DNA from: Nonomuraea glycinis
Lineage (GTDB): Bacteria > Actinomycetota > Actinomycetes > Streptosporangiales > Streptosporangiaceae
Direction of reading: 5' to 3'
Length of the DNA: 64,000 nt
Assembly (NCBI RefSeq): GCF_014646515.1
Contig: NZ_BMNK01000002.1
Location: forward strand, 579,343-643,342
Below the pieces are notes generated by a model, which was not told the DNA's origin, made no database searches, and saw only the letters and a program-made list of their open reading frames with translations. This document shows positions 20,798 to 28,869 of this stretch, piece by piece (positions within the stretch are counted from its first letter, which is position 1; every line of letters begins with the position of its first letter). The position numbers and the translations under genes are program-made.

Positions 20798-21196
20798 GTG
20801 ACCGAGCGCAAGCCACTGGGAATGCCGTTCGAGACCTGGGTGGACCGGCAGATTCGCGAAGCCGAGGAGCGGGGTGAGTTCGACAACCTGCCCGGCAAGG
20901 GCAAGCCGATCCCAGATCTGGACAAGGTCGGCGACGAGCTGTGGTGGGTGAAGCAGAAGCTGCGCGGCGAGGGGCTGTCCATGCCGCTGCCGCCGACGCT
21001 GGCGTTGCGCAAGGAGGCCGAGGAGTCGCTCGAGGCCGCCGCCAAGGCCAGGTCCGAGGGCGAGGTACGGTTGATCATCAATGAGATCAACGACAGGATC
21101 CGTGCGGCCATCAGGACCGGCCTGTCCGGGCCGCCGCTGAACCTGATGCCCTTCGACGTGGAGCGGGTCGTCTCGGAGTGGCGGGCGCGGCGCTGA
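20798..21196 (+). CDS. DUF1992 (DnaJ homologue subfamily C member 28-like) protein
   Basis: 132 aa, GTG start with AGGGGAGAG upstream. Typical DUF1992 opening: FETWVDRQIREAEERGEFDNLPGKGKP, split here as FETWVDRQIREAEERGEF and DNLPGKGKPI, followed by helical charged sequence. The function of the family is unknown. It is the last gene of the + strand group starting at 19184 and is closed by a terminator. Confidence 0.88.
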   Translation: MTERKPLGMPFETWVDRQIREAEERGEFDNLPGKGKPIPDLDKVGDELWWVKQKLRGEGLSMPLPPTLALRKEAEESLEAAAKARSEGEVRLIINEINDRIRAAIRTGLSGPPLNLMPFDVERVVSEWRARR

Positions 21197-21205
21197 CGGG
21201 TTGGA

Positions 21206-21235
21206 ACAGGGCCCAGGCGGCTGCCTGGGCCCTGT
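21206..21235. terminator. bidirectional hairpin terminator
   Basis: 13-bp perfect stem ACAGGGCCCAGGC (21206-21218), loop GGCT, complement at 21223-21235. It lies between the convergent DUF1992 and GH6 genes and can serve both. Confidence 0.85.
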
Positions 21236-21243
21236 GATCGGGG

Positions 21244-23592
21244 TCAGGAGAGCGGCGGGTTGGCGTTCGCCACGAGCTGCCTGAACTGGGCGGAGAACCA
21301 CTGGCCGGAGATCGGCGCGTCGGCCAGCGCCCCGGTCAGGTTGTTGCCGTTGAGTTCGTTTCCGGTGTAGGTGGGGTCGCACATCCGGTCGAACCGCTTG
21401 CCCTGGTCGTTGTCGATCTCCCTGCTGGAGCCGTCCGACTCGCCCGGCGGCTTGATCCAGACGTAGGCGTCGAAGCCGCTGGCGGGGGCGGCTTGCGGCC
21501 TGGCGCCGATGCCCGCGCCGCTCTGGTTGCACCAGTTGCCGGCGTGGATGCGGCGGTCGACGCGCGAGTCGTCCACGAACGTGTTCAGGTTGGTCGAGCC
21601 GCTTGGGCCGCTCGGGCGCGCGGAGCCGCCCCAGCCGTTGCGCGAGGTGTCGACGAGCATGCCCAGCCCTTGCCGGAAGCCCTTGGCGATCAGGGCGGTG
21701 CGCAGCGCGGCGGCGAAGGTCTGCTCATCGACGTAGAAGTTCCAGTCCACCCACTCGGACTGGCGCACCGTGGTGCCGTTGACGGTGGTGTTGATGGTGA
21801 AGTGCGGCTCGGTGGTGGTCGAGTAGTTGGCGGTGTTGACGATGAAGCCGTCCACGCTGTCCACGCCCGCCGTGGTGCCGGCGACGGTGGAGTGGAACAG
21901 GTCCACCGCGGGCTGGAAGTTAGAGTCCCAGCCCAGCCAGGCGTGGTGGGCGGCGTCGATGTAGGTGTAGACGTTGGAGATCGCGTGCAGCTTGTTCAGC
22001 GCGTAGCGGACGCTGTCGACGTAGCCGCCGGGGCCGTTCGCCTCGCGGCAGTCCGCGAAGCTGTCGATGTTGGTGATCAGGTTCGGCAGCGAGTCGGGCT
22101 CGATGACGGTGACGATGCGCAGGCCGGCGTACTGCGGGTCGTCGAGGATGTCGGCGATGGGGTCGATGTACTCGCTCTTGTAGCGGTTGAAGCCGTTCGC
22201 GGCGATGCGCAGCTCGCCGTTGGAGGCCAGGGCGGAGCAGTCCCGGTTCGGCAGGTTGTAGACGACGACCTGGATGGTCAGCGGCGCGGCGCCGTTGGCG
22301 GCGTCCTGCCGTACGGCCTCGTCCAGGTGCTCGCGCAGGCTCATCGCGTCCGCGGAGCCGGCGATGGCGGCGATGCGGTCCATCCACACGGCGGTGGAGG
22401 TGTTGGCGATGGCGGCGCCGCCCGGCTCGGCGGCCGCCTTGGCGGACCAGTTCGGGTTGACGTAGCCGGTGGCTCCCGCGTACGGGTTCTCGACGTGCAC
22501 GGGGGTGGTGCCGTCGTCGTCCGCCTCGGTGGCGGTGACCGTACGGGAGGTCAGGCCGGTGGCCGCGACGGTGAAGACGCGGGTGCCGGCGGTGGTGTCG
22601 GCGTCCTGGGCGGCGGCCAGGGTGACGGTCTGCGGGGTGTTCCAGTTGGCGGGGGTGAAGGTGAGTGAGGCGCCGGAGCTGACGGTCAGGTCGGTGTCGC
22701 CGCTGCCCGCGCTCGTGGTGACGGTCACGTTCGAGGAGGGCTGCGCGGCCAGGCGCACGGTGTAGGTGGCGCCGGCGCCTTCCGGCACGGTCACCGACGT
22801 CGGGGTGACGACGAGCGACTGTTCCTGTACGGCGTCGTCGTCGATCTCGGTGCCGTTGACGGTGGCGGAGGTGACGCCGGTCCCGCCGACGGTGAAGACG
22901 GCGGTGCCCGAGGTGGTGTCGGCGTCCTGGGCGGCGGCCAGGGTGACGGTCTGCGGGGTGTTCCAGTTGGCGGGGGTGAAGGTGAGTGAGGCGCCGGAGC
23001 TGACGGTCAGGTCGGTGTCGCCGCTGGTGCGCGAGGTGCTGACGGTCACGTTGGCGGCCGGGGCCGACGACAGCCGGGCGGTGAAGGTGGCGGTGCCGCC
23101 CTCGTTGACGGCGACGGAGCTCGCGGAGGTGACGACCGAGGGGGTCGCGCCGCCGGGGCCGCCGCAGGTGGTGCCGTTCACGGTGTAGGAGGTGGGGTTC
23201 GGGTTGGTGCCGGACCAGGTGCCGTTGAAGCCGACGGTGACGGCGGCGCCGGTGGCGAGGGCGCCGTTGTAGGGCATGTTCGTCCCGGTCACGCGGGTGC
23301 CCGACTGGCTCCAGTTAGCGCCCCAGCCGCTCGGCGTGTACCGCTGGGTGGTGGTGGGGAAGTCGAAGGCCAGCGTCCAGGCGGTGAGCGGGTCGCCGAG
23401 GTTCTTCAGCGTGAGGTTGGCGGTGAAGCCGCCCTGTCCTGGGCTCGATGTCCACGTGTTGGGGGTGTACACGACGTCACAGGCGACCGCGGCGTGCGCC
23501 GTGGTGGCCTGCCCGGCGATGAGGCCGGCCGCCGCGACGCAGGTCGCGGTGGCGGTCACGGCCCATCTCCGGAGGGCGCGCGGGATTTTCAC
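21244..23592 (-). CDS. secreted GH6 cellobiohydrolase with CBM2 and two Calx-beta-like modules
   Basis: 782 aa. Signal peptide to about residue 34 (ATTAHA). CBM2 at about 36-143 (CDVVYTPNTWTSSPGQGGF, two bracketing cysteines, exposed Trp). Two Calx-beta-like modules at about 152-358, 107 residues apart. GH6 domain from about 365: catalytic aspartates D451 (NRDCSA) and D500 (VIEPDSLPNL), plus AYVWIKPPGESDG. It releases cellobiose from the non-reducing end of cellulose. Divergent from the GH48 gene, each with its own CelR operator, an arrangement that suits joint secretion of enzymes working from opposite chain ends. Confidence 0.95.
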   Translation of the reverse strand: MKIPRALRRWAVTATATCVAAAGLIAGQATTAHAAVACDVVYTPNTWTSSPGQGGFTANLTLKNLGDPLTAWTLAFDFPTTTQRYTPSGWGANWSQSGTRVTGTNMPYNGALATGAAVTVGFNGTWSGTNPNPTSYTVNGTTCGGPGGATPSVVTSASSVAVNEGGTATFTARLSSAPAANVTVSTSRTSGDTDLTVSSGASLTFTPANWNTPQTVTLAAAQDADTTSGTAVFTVGGTGVTSATVNGTEIDDDAVQEQSLVVTPTSVTVPEGAGATYTVRLAAQPSSNVTVTTSAGSGDTDLTVSSGASLTFTPANWNTPQTVTLAAAQDADTTAGTRVFTVAATGLTSRTVTATEADDDGTTPVHVENPYAGATGYVNPNWSAKAAAEPGGAAIANTSTAVWMDRIAAIAGSADAMSLREHLDEAVRQDAANGAAPLTIQVVVYNLPNRDCSALASNGELRIAANGFNRYKSEYIDPIADILDDPQYAGLRIVTVIEPDSLPNLITNIDSFADCREANGPGGYVDSVRYALNKLHAISNVYTYIDAAHHAWLGWDSNFQPAVDLFHSTVAGTTAGVDSVDGFIVNTANYSTTTEPHFTINTTVNGTTVRQSEWVDWNFYVDEQTFAAALRTALIAKGFRQGLGMLVDTSRNGWGGSARPSGPSGSTNLNTFVDDSRVDRRIHAGNWCNQSGAGIGARPQAAPASGFDAYVWIKPPGESDGSSREIDNDQGKRFDRMCDPTYTGNELNGNNLTGALADAPISGQWFSAQFRQLVANANPPLS
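22591..23026. repeat. 115-bp identical block duplicated 321 bp apart in the GH6 gene
   Basis: 22591-22705 and 22912-23026 are identical on inspection. The period of 321 bp equals 107 codons, the length of one Calx-beta-like module. A more diverged third copy of the same module occurs in the GH48 gene. Confidence 0.88.
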
Positions 23593-23616
23593 GAGTCATC
23601 ATCTCCAGCGGTTGTT

Positions 23617-23630
23617 TGGGAGCGCTCCCA
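23617..23630. promoter_or_regulatory. CelR operator, GH6 gene
   Basis: Perfect 14-bp palindrome TGGGAGCGCTCCCA, the known CelR/CebR site, 25 bp upstream of the GH6 start. Confidence 0.93.
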
Positions 23631-23820
23631 TAGTGAGCGGGGTCCCGAGGGGTGTACAGCGAGCGGCCGGAGCCGTCGCCCGCTCCGGCCCACACGCTCG
23701 CCGAATGCCGCCGAACCGGGTTGAAACTTTCATACCGCGCTACCAGGTGGGAGTAAGCGCGGCGCTTCGGCGGCGGCCGTTTCTTTGACAGCCGGCGTCG
23801 GTCGCACCGCACAATCGCGA

Positions 23821-23834
23821 TGGGAGCGCTCCCA
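23821..23834. promoter_or_regulatory. CelR operator, GH48 gene
   Basis: Perfect TGGGAGCGCTCCCA palindrome, 34 bp upstream of the GH48 GTG start. Confidence 0.93.
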
Positions 23835-23867
23835 CCCCCCTACTCCCATGGAGAGACCGGAGAGACC

Positions 23868-26825
23868 GTGACCCACAGACCCCGATCTATGTTCGCCCGA
23901 TGGGCCAGGCGGCTCGCCGGGGCCGCGACCCTGGTCCTCGTCGCCGGCACCACGACCGTGCTGGGCCAGGCCCCCGCCGGCGCCGCCGTCGCCTGCGAGG
24001 TGACCTACACCGCCAACGAGTGGACCAGCGGCCCGAACCAGGGCGGCTTCACCGCGAACCTCACGCTGAAGAACCTCGGCGACCCGCTCACCGCCTGGAC
24101 GCTGGCCTTCGACTTCCCCACCACCACCCAGCGGTACACACCCACCGGCTGGAGCGCCAACTGGAGCCAGTCAGGCACGAGGGTCACGGCCACGAACATG
24201 CCCTGGAACGGCGCCCTCGCCACCGGCGCCGCCGTCACCGTCGGCTTCAACGGCACCTGGTCCGGCAGCAACCCCAAGCCCACCTCGTTCGCCATCAACG
24301 GCACCACCTGCGGCGGCACGAACGCCAACCAGCCCCCGACCGTCTCGCTGACCTCGCCGGCCGCCGGCCAGACCTTCGCCGCCCCGGCCACCGTGCCGAT
24401 CGCCGCGACCGCCGCCGACCCGGACGGCACCGTCGCCAAGGTCGACTTCTACCAGGGCTCGACGCTGCTCGGCACTGACACCAGCGCCCCGTACGCCTAC
24501 AGCTGGCAGAACGTGGCGGCCGGGAACTACTCGATCACCGCCAGGGCGACCGACAACGCGGGTGCGACCACCACCTCGTCCCCGGTCGGCATCACCGTCT
24601 CCGCCGACAGCACTCCCGTGCTCGTGGTGAGCCCGCTGAGCCTGGCCGTGCCCGAGACGGGGGACGCCTCCTTCGGCGTCAGGCTGTCCAGGGCGCCCAC
24701 GGCCAACGTGACCGTCAGCACCGCGCGGGTCAGCGGCGACACCGACCTGACCGTCAGCTCCGGCGCGACGCGGACCTTCACCCCGGCGAACTGGAACACC
24801 GCCCAGCACGTGACGATCGCCGCCGCCGACGACGCCGACGCCACCAGCGGCTCGGCCGTCTTCAGGGTGAGCGCCACCGGCTACAGCCCGGTCGACGTCG
24901 CCGTGACGGAGGCCGACAACGACACGCCGGGTGGCGGCGACAACGCGTACATCGCGCGGTTCACCGAGCTCTACAACGAGCTGCACGACCCCGCCAACGG
25001 CTACTTCTCGCCCGAGGGGGTGCCGTACCACTCGGTGGAGACCTTCATGGTCGAGGCGCCCGATCACGGGCACGAGACCACCTCGGAGGCCTACAGCTAC
25101 TACCTGTGGCTGGAGGCCGTCTACGGGCAGGTCACCGGTGACTGGTCGAAGTTCAACGCCGCCTGGGACTCGATGGAGACCAACATCATCCCGGCCACGG
25201 CCGACCAGCCGACCAACTCCTTCTACGACCCGGCCAAGCCGGCCACGTACGCGGCCGAGCACCTGGAGATCGAGAACTACCCGACGGCGATCGAACCCGG
25301 CGTCAGCGTGGGCTCCGACCCGATCGCGGGCGAGCTGCGCAGCGCCTACGGCTCGGCGAACATCTACGGCATGCACTGGCTGCTGGACGTCGACAACACC
25401 TACGGCTTCGGCCGCTGCGGCGACGGCACCACCAAGCCCGCCTACATCAACACCTACCAGCGCGGCCCGGAGGAGTCGGTCTTCGAGACGATCCCGCAGC
25501 CGTCCTGCGACACCTTCGCGCACGGCGGCACGAACGGCTTCCTCGACCTGTTCATCGACGACAGCTCGTACGCCAAGCAGTGGAAGTACACCAACGCCCC
25601 CGACGCCGACGCCCGCGCGGTGCAGGTGGCGTACTGGGCGCAGACCTGGGCCGAGGCCCAGGGCAAGGAGTCGCAGATCTCGGCGACCGTGGCCAAGGCC
25701 GCCAAGATGGGCGACTACCTGCGCTACGCGATGTACGACAAGTACTTCAAGCAGCCCGGCTGCACCAGCCCGTCGTGCCCGGCCGGGACCGGCAAGAACG
25801 CCGCCAGCTACCTGCTGTCCTGGTATTACGCGTGGGGCGGCGCGACCGACGCCAACGCCGGCTGGGCCTGGCGGATCGGCTCCAGCCACAACCACTCCGG
25901 CTACCAGAACCCGTTCGCGGCCTGGGCGCTGGCGAACGTCTCCGAGCTGCGGCCGTTGAGCGGCACGGGCGCCCAGGACTGGGGCACCAGCCTGACCCGG
26001 CAGCTGCAGTTCTACACCTGGCTGCAGTCGGCGGAAGGCGCCATCGCCGGCGGCGCGACCAACAGCTGGGACGGCCACTACGCCACCCCGCCGAGCGGGC
26101 TGCCCAAGTTCCACGGCATGGCCTACGACTGGCAGCCGGTCTACCACGACCCGCCGTCCAACCAGTGGTTCGGCTTCCAGGCGTGGACGATGGAGCGGGT
26201 GGCCGAGCTCTACAACGTCACCGGCAACGCCGCCGCCAAGGCGCTGCTCGACAAGTGGGTGGCGTGGGCCATGGACCACACCACCATCAACGCCGACGGC
26301 AGCTATCAGATCCCGTCCACGCTGCGCTGGACCGGCCAGCCGGCCGGGAGCTTCAACGCCACCAGCGGCATGCCGCCGGCCAACCCCGGCCTGCACGTCG
26401 AGGTGCTGGACCACACCCAGGACGTGGGCGTGGCCGGCTCGTACGCCAAGGTGCTGATGTACTACGCGGCCCGCGCGCAGGACGCCGAGGCGCAGGCCAT
26501 GGCCAAGGCGCTGCTGGACGGCGTCTGGGACAACCGCGACGCCAAGGGCGTCTCGGTGGCGGAGACCAAGACCGACTACCGGCGCGTGGACGACCCGGTC
26601 TACGTGCCGCCGGGCTGGAGCGGCACCATGCCGAACGGCGACCCGGTCAACGCCGACTCCACGTTCCTGTCGATCAGGTCCTTCTACGAGGACGACCCGG
26701 ACTGGCCGAAGGTCGAGGCGTTCCTCGACGGCAGCGGGCCGGCCCCGGTGTTCAACTACCACCGCTTCTGGGCGCAGGTCGACGTGGCGGTCGCCCTGGC
26801 CGAGTACGGCCGGCTCTTCCCCTGA
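23868..26825 (+). CDS. secreted GH48 reducing-end cellobiohydrolase with CBM2
   Basis: 985 aa from the GTG at 23868 (GGAG 5 nt upstream); an ATG at 23889 is possible. Signal peptide of about 39 residues (ends APAGA). CBM2 at about 40-145 (CEVTYTANEWTSGPNQGGF), an Ig-like module (PPTVSLTSPAAGQTF) at about 155-245, one Calx-beta-like module at about 250-350, and GH48 from about 360 to the end. GH48 features include FMVEAPDHGHETTSEAYSYY, which holds the catalytic acid region, and DWQPVYHDPPSNQWFGFQAW. It acts processively from the reducing end and synergises with GH6. Controlled by the CelR site upstream. Confidence 0.96.
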   Translation: MTHRPRSMFARWARRLAGAATLVLVAGTTTVLGQAPAGAAVACEVTYTANEWTSGPNQGGFTANLTLKNLGDPLTAWTLAFDFPTTTQRYTPTGWSANWSQSGTRVTATNMPWNGALATGAAVTVGFNGTWSGSNPKPTSFAINGTTCGGTNANQPPTVSLTSPAAGQTFAAPATVPIAATAADPDGTVAKVDFYQGSTLLGTDTSAPYAYSWQNVAAGNYSITARATDNAGATTTSSPVGITVSADSTPVLVVSPLSLAVPETGDASFGVRLSRAPTANVTVSTARVSGDTDLTVSSGATRTFTPANWNTAQHVTIAAADDADATSGSAVFRVSATGYSPVDVAVTEADNDTPGGGDNAYIARFTELYNELHDPANGYFSPEGVPYHSVETFMVEAPDHGHETTSEAYSYYLWLEAVYGQVTGDWSKFNAAWDSMETNIIPATADQPTNSFYDPAKPATYAAEHLEIENYPTAIEPGVSVGSDPIAGELRSAYGSANIYGMHWLLDVDNTYGFGRCGDGTTKPAYINTYQRGPEESVFETIPQPSCDTFAHGGTNGFLDLFIDDSSYAKQWKYTNAPDADARAVQVAYWAQTWAEAQGKESQISATVAKAAKMGDYLRYAMYDKYFKQPGCTSPSCPAGTGKNAASYLLSWYYAWGGATDANAGWAWRIGSSHNHSGYQNPFAAWALANVSELRPLSGTGAQDWGTSLTRQLQFYTWLQSAEGAIAGGATNSWDGHYATPPSGLPKFHGMAYDWQPVYHDPPSNQWFGFQAWTMERVAELYNVTGNAAAKALLDKWVAWAMDHTTINADGSYQIPSTLRWTGQPAGSFNATSGMPPANPGLHVEVLDHTQDVGVAGSYAKVLMYYAARAQDAEAQAMAKALLDGVWDNRDAKGVSVAETKTDYRRVDDPVYVPPGWSGTMPNGDPVNADSTFLSIRSFYEDDPDWPKVEAFLDGSGPAPVFNYHRFWAQVDVAVALAEYGRLFP

Positions 26826-26837
26826 CCACCCGACAGC

Positions 26838-26870
26838 CCCCGCCCCGCCGTCCCCCGCGACGGGGCGGGG
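26838..26870 (+). terminator. hairpin terminator after GH48
   Basis: 10-bp perfect stem CCCCGCCCCG (26838-26847) with complement at 26861-26870, 13 bp past the stop. Confidence 0.75.
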
Positions 26871-27043
26871 CCTACCGGCGCATCGAGCCGGGTCACCTGG
26901 CCAGCCCTGCCGACGAGTCACCGAGGAGGTGAGGCCGCAGATCCCACCCAGGTAAGCACCCTGCGACACCATCCCGCCCGGATGGCAGGAACGCGGCCGG
27001 CCGAGTCCTCCCCCTCGTCGCCGGCCGCGTTCCCGTGCCCGGA

Positions 27044-27592
27044 TCAGCGCGCCCGGGAGAATCTCGCCCGTGCCGCGTCGATCGCCTCGTCGTCGGCGAA
27101 CGCGCCGAACGCCTCCTCGTGGTAGCGCTCGGGGATCGCCTGTCTGACCCGCTCCGGGTAGCCGATGCCGGGCTCGGGCACCAGGATCTGCGCATGCTCG
27201 CCGAGGCGTACGGCGAGCGGGCCGGACACGCGTACGGACATCGCCCAGTCCTCGCCCGCACCGGTGATCGCGCACAGGTGCCGGGCGTACACCCAGTCCA
27301 CCTCGGCCACCGTGGCCGCGTCCGCGGGCTCGATCCCGAAGGGGTCCACCGCGCACACGACCCGGCCCGCGTCCTCGCCGAACTCGTGGCCGTGCTCGTG
27401 ATGCTCGGCGGGTGAGGACTGTTCCAGGATCGCCGTCACCCGGGCGGCGAGCGGATCGCGCAGCTCGGCCGGCAGCCCCTGCTGCCGCAGGCCCGCGAAG
27501 AGCGCCGCACCGGCGACGGAGGCCGCGACCACGGCGGTGATCGCCACGAGGCGTCCCCGCCGGGCCGTCGGCCTCCTCAGTTCGTCAAGCAT
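27044..27592 (-). CDS. membrane-anchored or secreted protein of unknown family, in the LPMO operon
   Basis: 182 aa. One N-terminal hydrophobic segment (LVAITAVVAASVAGAALFAG) after a basic stretch suggests a membrane anchor or uncleaved signal. The rest is soluble and acidic with a His-rich patch (SSPAEHHEHGHEFG) and two cysteines (RVVCAVDPFG, YARHLCAITG). I recognise no family. It starts 10 bp after the LPMO stop codon on the same strand, so it probably shares the LPMO transcript and CelR control. A role in copper handling for the LPMO is a speculation based only on the His patch and context. Confidence 0.7.
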   Translation of the reverse strand: MLDELRRPTARRGRLVAITAVVAASVAGAALFAGLRQQGLPAELRDPLAARVTAILEQSSPAEHHEHGHEFGEDAGRVVCAVDPFGIEPADAATVAEVDWVYARHLCAITGAGEDWAMSVRVSGPLAVRLGEHAQILVPEPGIGYPERVRQAIPERYHEEAFGAFADDEAIDAARARFSRAR

Positions 27593-27601
27593 GCCGGCGG
27601 C

Positions 27602-28663
27602 CTACGGGCTGGTGCAGGTCAGAGCCGGCACGGGGCTGGGCGCGGTACCCGTGGCGTTGAAGCCGAACGTGGTGGAGGCGTTCGGCGCCAGTTGCCCGTT
27701 GTGCGCCACGTTCTTGGCCGCCACCGAGGGTGGTTGCCCGGTCAGCGTGGCGTTCCAGGGGGATCCCTCGAAGCCCTGGCCGCCGGTGTAGTTCCAGCGG
27801 ACGGTCCAGCCGTTCAGCGTGCCCGTCCCGGTGTTGCGCACGGTCACCTCGCCCTGGAAGTGGCCGGGCCAGTTGTTGTCGATCGCGCGGAAGGTGGCGG
27901 CGCAGGCGCCCGTCGGCGTCGGGGTCACGGTCGGGTCCGGGTCGGGGTCGGGGGTGGAGCCGCCGGGGCCCACACCGGTGACCTCGCCGTTGCCGCCGTC
28001 GAAGACCACGTCGGAGCAGCTGTAGAAGTTCTCGTTGCTGTCGGAGCGGATCCAGTGAATGTAGATCATGTGCCGGCCGGTCTTGCCGGACGGGAGCTGG
28101 ACGTTCCAGTAGTAGTAGTTGAGCCCGCCGACGCCGCCGCTCTGCGGCGGGTTGGCGGCGCTGCCGAAGGACTCCAGGTCGGACCACTTCAGCGGCGCGT
28201 TCGGGTTCCAGCCGTTCTTGGTGACGTAGTAGACGAACGAGCCGGGGTGGGCGGCCCAGTTGCTGTGCCGGATCTGGATGTTGGCGCCCGAGGTCAGGTG
28301 GGTCAGCGGCCAGTCGGAGCGGACGGCGTTGTAGGCGGTGAAGTCGTACGGGCCGCTGGTGCCGCCGCTGCAGAGCTGGCCGTCGGGGATGAAGCCGCTG
28401 GTCCGGCCCGCGCCGTCGGAGCGCAGCACGGCGAACCAGTTGTACAGCGGGGTGGCGCCGCTCTGCGCGAGCGCCGCCGCGCAGGCGGGGTTGTAGGGGT
28501 CGATCTGCCCGTTGTCCCGCAGGCCGTCCTGCCAGCACAGGAAGGTGCGGCTGCCGGGGAACATCGTGACGCCGTGCGCTTGCGCCGGAGGGACCACCAG
28601 GGCCGCGACGATCATGGCTAACGCCGCGGCGGCGGCCAGAACCGCCGTTCGGATGACTTTCAT
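27602..28663 (-). CDS. lytic polysaccharide monooxygenase AA10 with CBM2
   Basis: 353 aa. Signal peptide of 29 residues (VVPPAQA) leaves an N-terminal histidine (H30, HGVTMFPGSRTFLCW), the first ligand of the copper histidine brace; H133 in IQIRHSNWAAHPGSFVYYVT is the likely second. Cysteines and the aromatic surface match cellulose-active AA10 enzymes such as CelS2. A Pro/Thr/Asp linker (TPDPDPDPTVTPTPTG) leads to a C-terminal CBM2 (CAATFRAIDNNWPGHFQ). It oxidatively cleaves crystalline cellulose and assists GH6/GH48. One perfect and several degenerate CelR sites lie upstream. Confidence 0.95.
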   Translation of the reverse strand: MKVIRTAVLAAAAALAMIVAALVVPPAQAHGVTMFPGSRTFLCWQDGLRDNGQIDPYNPACAAALAQSGATPLYNWFAVLRSDGAGRTSGFIPDGQLCSGGTSGPYDFTAYNAVRSDWPLTHLTSGANIQIRHSNWAAHPGSFVYYVTKNGWNPNAPLKWSDLESFGSAANPPQSGGVGGLNYYYWNVQLPSGKTGRHMIYIHWIRSDSNENFYSCSDVVFDGGNGEVTGVGPGGSTPDPDPDPTVTPTPTGACAATFRAIDNNWPGHFQGEVTVRNTGTGTLNGWTVRWNYTGGQGFEGSPWNATLTGQPPSVAAKNVAHNGQLAPNASTTFGFNATGTAPSPVPALTCTSP

Positions 28664-28808
28664 GAGGAAGATTCCTTTGCTCGCCTGACTCTGCTCGCAT
28701 GACTGTGGAACCCCCCACGACTCCGCCCGCCCGGCAGCACTCGCGTGGCCGCATTACAGCACGCCTCGACACGCTCGACAACGTCGCGTGAAACTTTCAC
28801 ACCGCAGC

Positions 28809-28846
28809 GTGAGAGCGCTGTGTGAGGGCGCTGTGGGGAGCACTGT
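28809..28846. promoter_or_regulatory. three degenerate CelR-like sites upstream of the LPMO operator
   Basis: Three adjacent 12-13-bp units, GTGAGAGCGCTGT, GTGAGGGCGCTGT and GGGGAGCACTGT, lead directly into the perfect site at 28846. Each resembles a left half of the CelR palindrome followed by CTGT. Confidence 0.55.
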
Positions 28847-28859
28847 GGGAGCGCTCCCA
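28846..28859. promoter_or_regulatory. CelR operator, LPMO operon
   Basis: Perfect TGGGAGCGCTCCCA, 183 bp upstream of the LPMO start and 11 bp from the stop of the kinase gene. Confidence 0.9.
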
Positions 28860-28869
28860 TGTCAGCGGG

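Noticed and set aside
24171..27356. 1061-codon open frame on the minus strand
   Set aside because: Antisense to the GH48 gene, Val/Gly/Arg-rich without domains; GH48 is unmistakable on the other strand.
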